A stretch of DNA of 28,142 nt from Candidatus Dormiibacterota bacterium (GTDB taxonomy: Bacteria; Chloroflexota; Dormibacteria; Aeolococcales; Aeolococcaceae). The notes beneath the pieces were generated by a model. The model was given only the letters and a program-made list of their open reading frames with translations, was not told the origin of the DNA and did not search any database. This document shows positions 24,590 through 28,142 of this stretch, piece by piece. Position 1 is the first letter of the stretch. Each line of letters begins with the position of its first letter. The stretch covers positions 1 through 28,142 of the forward strand of contig JAFALX010000249.1 in the NCBI GenBank assembly GCA_019234035.1, given 5' to 3'. A program made the translations under genes and the position numbers.

Positions 24590-24836
24590 CGCTCGTTGGT
24601 TGGGCTGGGGGTGGCGCTCGCGCGCTTCTTTCGCTCCGCCAACGGCGCTACGCCGCTCGGTCTCGCGCCGCTGGAGCGATTTCGCGCTCGTTCTCGCCGC
24701 TTCACAGTCGCTGCGCAGCGCGAGAGCCTTCACCCGCTGCGCAGTCGGCGCCGATCCGTGCAGAACGGCCCCTGTGCTAACGTCCGGCCGTTCGGTGTGG
24801 CCGTATTCTGGTGCCTTCCAGGAATTGATTCGAGTT
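24590..24836 (+). other. Structured intergenic stretch before the atp operon
   Basis: No convincing gene here. The stretch holds a long-range inverted repeat TCGCTCC/GGAGCGA (24631-24637, 24673-24679) enclosing a perfect hairpin CGGCG, loop CTA, CGCCG (24643-24655). A 12-base palindrome CGCTGCGCAGCG follows at 24709-24720, and a near-direct repeat CTTCAC(agt or c)CGCTGCGCAG lies at 24700-24718 and 24728-24744. It could hold the terminator of the upstream operon and leader or regulatory structure for the atp operon, or be a degraded repeat element. Confidence 0.5.
24804..24809 (+). promoter_or_regulatory. Weak candidate -10 box for the atp operon
   Basis: TATTCT, 27 bases before the GTG of the first atp-cluster gene. 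No good -35 is found 16-18 bases upstream. It is offered because the preceding gene ends over 200 bases away and the atp operon should have its own promoter near here. Confidence 0.25.
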
Positions 24837-25115
24837 GTGACCTGGCCGCCGCGCGCGGTATCTCACGCGGGGGTCGGCACGCTGACTGGGCAGGGTGACG
24901 GACGGGGCGACAGGCCCCGCCGCGGAGCCCCGTCGGGCAGCGAGCTGATCGGAATGGGCGTCGCCATTGCAGCGGCTTTTGCACTGCCGTTCGGTGCAGG
25001 CCTGGGCATCGACGCGCTGTTGCACAGCAGTCCGGTGGGCGTTGTGATCGGCCTGTTCGCCGGCATCATCGCGGTCACGGCGTTTGTCGTGGCGCAGTTC
25101 CGCCGTTACCTGTGA
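24837..25115 (+). CDS. AtpZ/AtpI-family small membrane protein
   Basis: A 92-residue protein with a hydrophilic, basic N-terminus and two transmembrane helices (MGVAIAAAFALPFGAGLGIDA and GVVIGLFAGIIAVTAFVVAQF). This hairpin, with a Gly-rich first helix followed by a GxxxD-type turn (GLGIDALLHSSP), is the AtpZ-like pattern; such proteins support Mg2+/Ca2+ transport or c-ring assembly with AtpI. Starting codon GTG 24837 is the most likely, since only unrelated sequence is upstream; the ribosome binding site is weak (AGGA 13 bases away). The stop overlaps the following ATG by one base, and it begins the atp operon. Confidence 0.75.
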   Translation: MTWPPRAVSHAGVGTLTGQGDGRGDRPRRGAPSGSELIGMGVAIAAAFALPFGAGLGIDALLHSSPVGVVIGLFAGIIAVTAFVVAQFRRYL

Positions 25116-25477
25116 TGCAGGTGCAGTCCTCTGAGGCGTCGCCCGCACATGCGGTGCGCAATGCGGCGCTGGCGTGTGTCGTGCTCGCGCTTGCCGCTGC
25201 GGTGGCCGGGCTCATCGCGCGCCAGCCGATGATCGGCGGTGCGCTCGCGACCGGGCTGCTGCTCGGCGCGCTCAACGGGGCACTCGCAGCTCGGCTGTTC
25301 AACCTCCCCGTGCCGTTCCTCGCCACGAGCCTCGCCCGGCTCCTGACGTTGAGCCTCATCGGCATCGCGATCGGCCTCGCGTTCGGCATCTCGCACATCT
25401 GGCTCGTGATCCTCGGAGTCGGGGTCGCCCAGCTCGCGCTCGCCGGTTCAGCGTTGCGCGCAACGATGCAGCGATGA
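25115..25477 (+). CDS. atpI: AtpI-like ATP synthase accessory membrane protein
   Basis: A 120-residue protein with about four hydrophobic helices and little else, in the usual AtpI position just before subunit a. AtpI assists assembly of the c-ring. Sequence similarity in this family is low, so the call rests on topology, size and place. ATG 25115 (TGATG overlap with the gene before) or GTG 25112 one codon earlier may be used. The stop overlaps the atpB start by four bases. Confidence 0.75.
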   Translation: MQVQSSEASPAHAVRNAALACVVLALAAAVAGLIARQPMIGGALATGLLLGALNGALAARLFNLPVPFLATSLARLLTLSLIGIAIGLAFGISHIWLVILGVGVAQLALAGSALRATMQR

Positions 25478-26304
25478 TCCTCGCGGACGCCGTTCCCGGC
25501 ACCCACCCGACCTTTCAGATCTGCGGGTCGACGCTGTGCAAGTTCAACACCGACACGATCATCTCCAGCGCGATCGCCATCGCCCTGACGATGATCATCG
25601 TGCTCGGCGTCGCGCGCATGGTCCGCACCGATGGCGGCCCGCCGGGAAAGGTGCAGATGGTGCTCGAGCTGTTTCTCAGCTACACGCGCGGCCTCATCAA
25701 GGACTACGTCGCCCCGGATGCGGACTTCATCCTGCCCCTCGCGGCGACGATCTTCCTGTTCATCCTCATCGCCAACTGGATCGACTTCTTCCCGCTGACG
25801 CAGCCGCTTATCCCCGCGAACGCAGATGTGAACCTGACGTTCGCGATGTCGATCACCGTGATCGCGGTCGTGCAGTGGTACAGCGTGCGCGTCCTCGGCT
25901 GGCGGGGGTACTTCCGGCGCTACACCAAACCGTTCGAGCTCGGCATCGTGGCGCGCACCGTGTACGTGCCGCTCAACGTGATCGAGGAGATCGCCAAGCC
26001 GATCAGTCTCGCGCTTCGACTGTTCGGCAACATCTTCGGCGGGTTGGTGATGGTGTACCTCCTCACCCTAGCGTGGAACGCCTTCGTGGGGTCGAGCGTG
26101 ATCCAGGATGCGCTGTCGCCGGCATGGATCGTCTTCTTGGTGATCTGGAAGCTCTTTGACGTCTTCCTCATCGGCACGATCCAGGCGTTCATCTTCATGC
26201 TGCTGACGATCATCTATTTCGGTATGGCTCGGGAAGGGCTCGAGGAGGAGCACCACGCGAGCGCGGCACACGCAACGACAGAACTCAGGAGTGAAGCCAC
26301 ATGA
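25474..26304 (+). CDS. atpB: ATP synthase F0 subunit a
   Basis: Subunit a forms the two proton half-channels beside the c-ring. The 276-residue protein has the expected helices and the essential Arg in helix 5 (R182, in ISLALRLFGNIFGG), followed by the C-terminal IGTIQAFIFMLLTIIYFGMA with the conserved Gln. The N-terminus (HPTFQICGSTLCKFNTDTII) faces outside. ATG 25474 overlaps the atpI stop and the atpB stop overlaps atpE. The hydrophilic His/Glu-rich tail (EEEHHASAAHATTE) contains the atpE ribosome binding site in its coding sequence. Confidence 0.96.
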   Translation: MILADAVPGTHPTFQICGSTLCKFNTDTIISSAIAIALTMIIVLGVARMVRTDGGPPGKVQMVLELFLSYTRGLIKDYVAPDADFILPLAATIFLFILIANWIDFFPLTQPLIPANADVNLTFAMSITVIAVVQWYSVRVLGWRGYFRRYTKPFELGIVARTVYVPLNVIEEIAKPISLALRLFGNIFGGLVMVYLLTLAWNAFVGSSVIQDALSPAWIVFLVIWKLFDVFLIGTIQAFIFMLLTIIYFGMAREGLEEEHHASAAHATTELRSEAT

Positions 26305-26555
26305 ACCACGCACTCGCCATCATGGGCGGGCTCATCGCCGCCGGCCTTGCACTGGGCGGCGGAGCCATCGGAGCCGCCATCGGTGACGGACTCGCCGGCA
26401 GCGCGACGATCCAGGGGACCGCACGCCAGCCGGAGGCGCAGGGGCGCCTTCAGGTCACGATGTTCCTCATCATCGGCCTGGTCGAGGGCATGTACTTCAT
26501 CAACCTCGCGCTGGGATTCTTCTTCGTCTTCGTCATCGCCAGCGGTGTCAAGTAG
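26301..26555 (+). CDS. atpE: ATP synthase F0 subunit c
   Basis: The c-ring monomer, 84 residues, two helices joined by the polar loop ARQPEAQGRL. The proton-binding carboxylate is E62 (IIGLVEGMYFINLAL), the Glu type. The surroundings of E62 show no obvious extra polar Na+ ligands, so a proton enzyme is likely. Helix 1 has the Gly-rich face GGGAIGAAIGDGLAGSA. AGGAG nine bases before the ATG is a strong ribosome binding site, fitting the high copy number of this subunit. It overlaps the atpB stop by four bases. Confidence 0.97.
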   Translation: MNHALAIMGGLIAAGLALGGGAIGAAIGDGLAGSATIQGTARQPEAQGRLQVTMFLIIGLVEGMYFINLALGFFFVFVIASGVK

Positions 26556-26567
26556 CGGGTGTGATCC

Positions 26568-27092
26568 GTGGTTGCTGACGCCGGCCTGCTCGACTTCAAC
26601 GGCACGTTCATCGCCGAGCTGATCGCGTTCATCCTCATGATCCTGATCCTCGGCAGGTACGCGTACCCGCGGATCATGGCCGCCGCGAATGCGCGCGAGG
26701 AGCGCATCGAGGCGGGTCTTCGCGCCGCACAGGAGTCTGAACAGCGTCTGCTGCAGGTCCAGGAAGAGGTGCGCAAGACGCTCGACGAGGCGAAGGCGCA
26801 GGCGCGTGAGATCCTCTCCCGGTCGCACGCCGACGCAACCGTCGAGGCGCAGCAGGTTCTGCAGAACGCGCGCGCCGAGGCTGAGGCGCAGATCGAGCGG
26901 GCGCGTATAGACATCGGCGCGGAGCGCGACCGCGCGATTCAGGAGCTGCGTGGCGAGGTGAGCGCGCTGGTGGTCGAGGCCACCGGCAAGCTCGTCGGCG
27001 AGACGCTCGACGCGCAGAAGCATCAGCGCCTCATCGACGAAGCGCTCAACCGGGTCGGCGGTGCCGCCCCCGCGGCGAGCTCACGCAATTGA
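26568..27092 (+). CDS. atpF: ATP synthase F0 subunit b
   Basis: Peripheral stalk subunit, 174 residues: one N-terminal transmembrane helix (about 12-30, FIAELIAFILMILILGRYAY), then the RIMAAANAREERIEAGLRAA segment and a long right-handed coiled coil with alternating Ala, Glu, Arg and Gln. The C-terminal part (LVVEATGKLVGETLDAQKH) is the delta-binding end. The start is GTG 26568, 12 bases after the atpE stop. The stop overlaps the TTG start of atpH. Confidence 0.96.
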   Translation: MVADAGLLDFNGTFIAELIAFILMILILGRYAYPRIMAAANAREERIEAGLRAAQESEQRLLQVQEEVRKTLDEAKAQAREILSRSHADATVEAQQVLQNARAEAEAQIERARIDIGAERDRAIQELRGEVSALVVEATGKLVGETLDAQKHQRLIDEALNRVGGAAPAASSRN

Positions 27093-27622
27093 TCGTTCGT
27101 GCCAGTCCGGTGGCGCGTCGCTACGCCGAGGCCTACTTCGGTCTTGCTCGCGAGGCCGAGGACATCGCCGGCTGGCGCGCCGAGCTCGCGGACGTGACCG
27201 AGGTGCTGTCGGACCCGAAGGTTGCGGGGACGCTGCAGAATCCGCGCCTCAATCTGACGCATCGCGTCAAGATCGGCCTGGAGCTGCTCGAAGGCGTCTC
27301 CGAGCAGGCACGCAATCTCGCGCGCCTGCTCATCGAGCGTCAGCGCGCCGGCCACATCCGCGAGGTGCTGGCCGCGTACGACGAGCTCGCGGACCGTGCC
27401 TCCGGCGTGCTTCGCGCCGAGGTCGTCACGGCGGTGCCCGTCGACGCGAAGGTCACCGAACAGATCACGAGCGTGCTGTCGCGTCGTTTCGGCCAGTCGG
27501 TCCATCCGGTCATTCGACAGGACCCGGCGATCATCGGCGGGCTCGTGGTGCGCATCGGCGATCGCGTGATCGACGACAGCATTCGCACGCATTTGCAACA
27601 GCTGCAGGCGTCGCTCGCCTGA
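27089..27622 (+). CDS. atpH: ATP synthase F1 subunit delta
   Basis: Delta joins the peripheral stalk to the top of the F1 head. The 177-residue protein has the family opening SPVARRYAEAYFGLAREAE, the helical N-terminal domain with LARLLIERQRAGHIREVLAAYDEL, and the C-terminal DPAIIGGLVVRIGDRVIDDSIRTHL signature. The TTG at 27089 overlaps the atpF stop (TTGA); an in-frame GTG at 27110 would cut off the start of helix 1, so TTG is preferred. The b and delta subunits are separate here, unlike the mycobacterial b-delta fusion. Confidence 0.95.
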   Translation: MIVRASPVARRYAEAYFGLAREAEDIAGWRAELADVTEVLSDPKVAGTLQNPRLNLTHRVKIGLELLEGVSEQARNLARLLIERQRAGHIREVLAAYDELADRASGVLRAEVVTAVPVDAKVTEQITSVLSRRFGQSVHPVIRQDPAIIGGLVVRIGDRVIDDSIRTHLQQLQASLA

Positions 27623-27656
27623 GCACAGGAAGAGAACAGGAGACCACAGAACAGCG

Positions 27657-28142
27657 ATGGCGATTCGAAGCGACGAGATCGGCGACATCCTGAGGCAGCG
27701 CATCCAGAGCTTCCAGGCTCCGGTGGTGGATGCCCACGAGGGCGTGATCACGTCGGTCTACGACGGCGTCGCGCGCATCTACGGTCTGGAGGAGGCGCTC
27801 GCAGGCGAGCTGCTCGAGTTCCCCGGTCCCGCCGGCAAGGGCATCGTGTACGGACTCGCGCTCGACCTCCGCGAGGACGGTGTCGGCGCCGCAATCATGG
27901 GCCCGTACGAGCACCTCCAGGAAGGCGACACGGTCCGCACGACCGGCGAGATCGCGGACGTGCCCGTCGGCGATGAGCTGGTCGGCCGCGTGGTGAGTCC
28001 GGTCGGCACTGAGCTCGATGATCGCGGGCCGATCGAAACGGCGCAGCGGCTGCCGGTCGAGCGCGTCGCCCCGGGCGTCATCGAGCGCCAGAACGTCGAC
28101 ACGCCGTTGCAGACGGGCATCAAGGCCATCGACGCCATGACG
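27657..28142 (+). CDS. atpA: ATP synthase F1 subunit alpha, 3'-truncated by window edge
   Basis: The first 162 residues of the alpha subunit (family about 500-550). It has the N-terminal delta-binding helix MAIRSDEIGDILRQRIQSF, the beta-barrel domain with GVITSVYDGVARIYGLEEAL and NL-type LRED turn, then VGDELVGRVVSPVG and the start of the nucleotide domain (LQTGIKAIDAMT). The window ends just before the expected Walker A. ATG 27657 is preceded by AGGAG 14 bases upstream, further than ideal. It follows atpH by 34 bases. Confidence 0.96.
   Translation, partial: MAIRSDEIGDILRQRIQSFQAPVVDAHEGVITSVYDGVARIYGLEEALAGELLEFPGPAGKGIVYGLALDLREDGVGAAIMGPYEHLQEGDTVRTTGEIADVPVGDELVGRVVSPVGTELDDRGPIETAQRLPVERVAPGVIERQNVDTPLQTGIKAIDAMT

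Noticed and set aside
23054..24733. 559-codon minus-strand frame opposite glyA and the WecA-like gene
   Set aside because: Shadow of two strongly supported genes, with skewed charged composition and no motifs.
24600..24836. Open frame upstream of the AtpZ-like gene as a longer coding region
   Set aside because: The translation is unlike the family and covers the inverted and direct repeats, so it is treated as non-coding.

Overview
This is a gene-dense, very GC-rich stretch (G or C at most third codon positions, many GTG starts, a TTG start, and 1-4 base stop/start overlaps). The run rpmE - DUF1385 - prfA - prmC - tsaC/sua5 - glyA - wecA-like - atp operon is the arrangement seen in Actinobacteriota and deep-branching relatives (mycobacteria have a close version: rpmE-prfA-hemK-sua5-rfe-atp). 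DUF1385, the radical SAM family beside rpmE and a PatA/LpxL-like acyltransferase suggest an uncultured Terrabacteria lineage such as Thermoleophilia-like Actinobacteriota, Dormibacterota or Chloroflexota. This placement is inference; no rRNA or tRNA gene is present in the window.

Layout. (1) 1-3441: the 3' part of a GlpX-type fructose-1,6-bisphosphatase, a coupled lysophospholipid-type acyltransferase, a convergent divergent-sequence PlsY-like glycerol-3-phosphate acyltransferase, and a DegV/FakB fatty-acid-binding protein: a small lipid/sugar-phosphate cluster. (2) 3570-10295: a candidate small membrane protein on the minus strand, then a tightly overlapping branched-chain-amino-acid-type ABC operon (fused LivH-LivM permease, LivG, LivF with an extra C-terminal ribbon-helix-helix-like segment, an unrecognised exported and membrane-anchored 528-residue protein, and a membrane-tethered LivK-like binding protein). 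(3) 10367-16689: an AI-2E/PerM-family permease, a conserved unknown with an RHH-like C-terminus coupled to a leaderless-export HtrA-like protease, a divergent AraC regulator / YCII-DGPF protein pair, a beta-keto acid cleavage enzyme, and a radical SAM protein. (4) 16686-20578: translation block (L31, DUF1385 membrane protein, RF1, RF1 methyltransferase, TsaC). (5) About 20579-22121: a TnpB-only IS200/IS605-type insertion between tsaC and glyA, with strong hairpins at both ends. (6) 22122-28142: glyA, a WecA/TagO/MraY-like transferase, a structured 247-base intergenic stretch, and the ATP synthase operon (AtpZ-like, AtpI-like, a, c, b, delta, and the start of alpha) running off the window.

There is no gene-free stretch longer than 300 bases; the longest is 24590-24836. 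The most interesting points are the LivF fusion and the unknown exported protein inside the transporter operon, the TnpB element whose putative guide RNA would read directly into the 5' end of glyA, and motif losses in the PlsY-like and GlpX proteins. I saw no CRISPR array, tRNA or rRNA.
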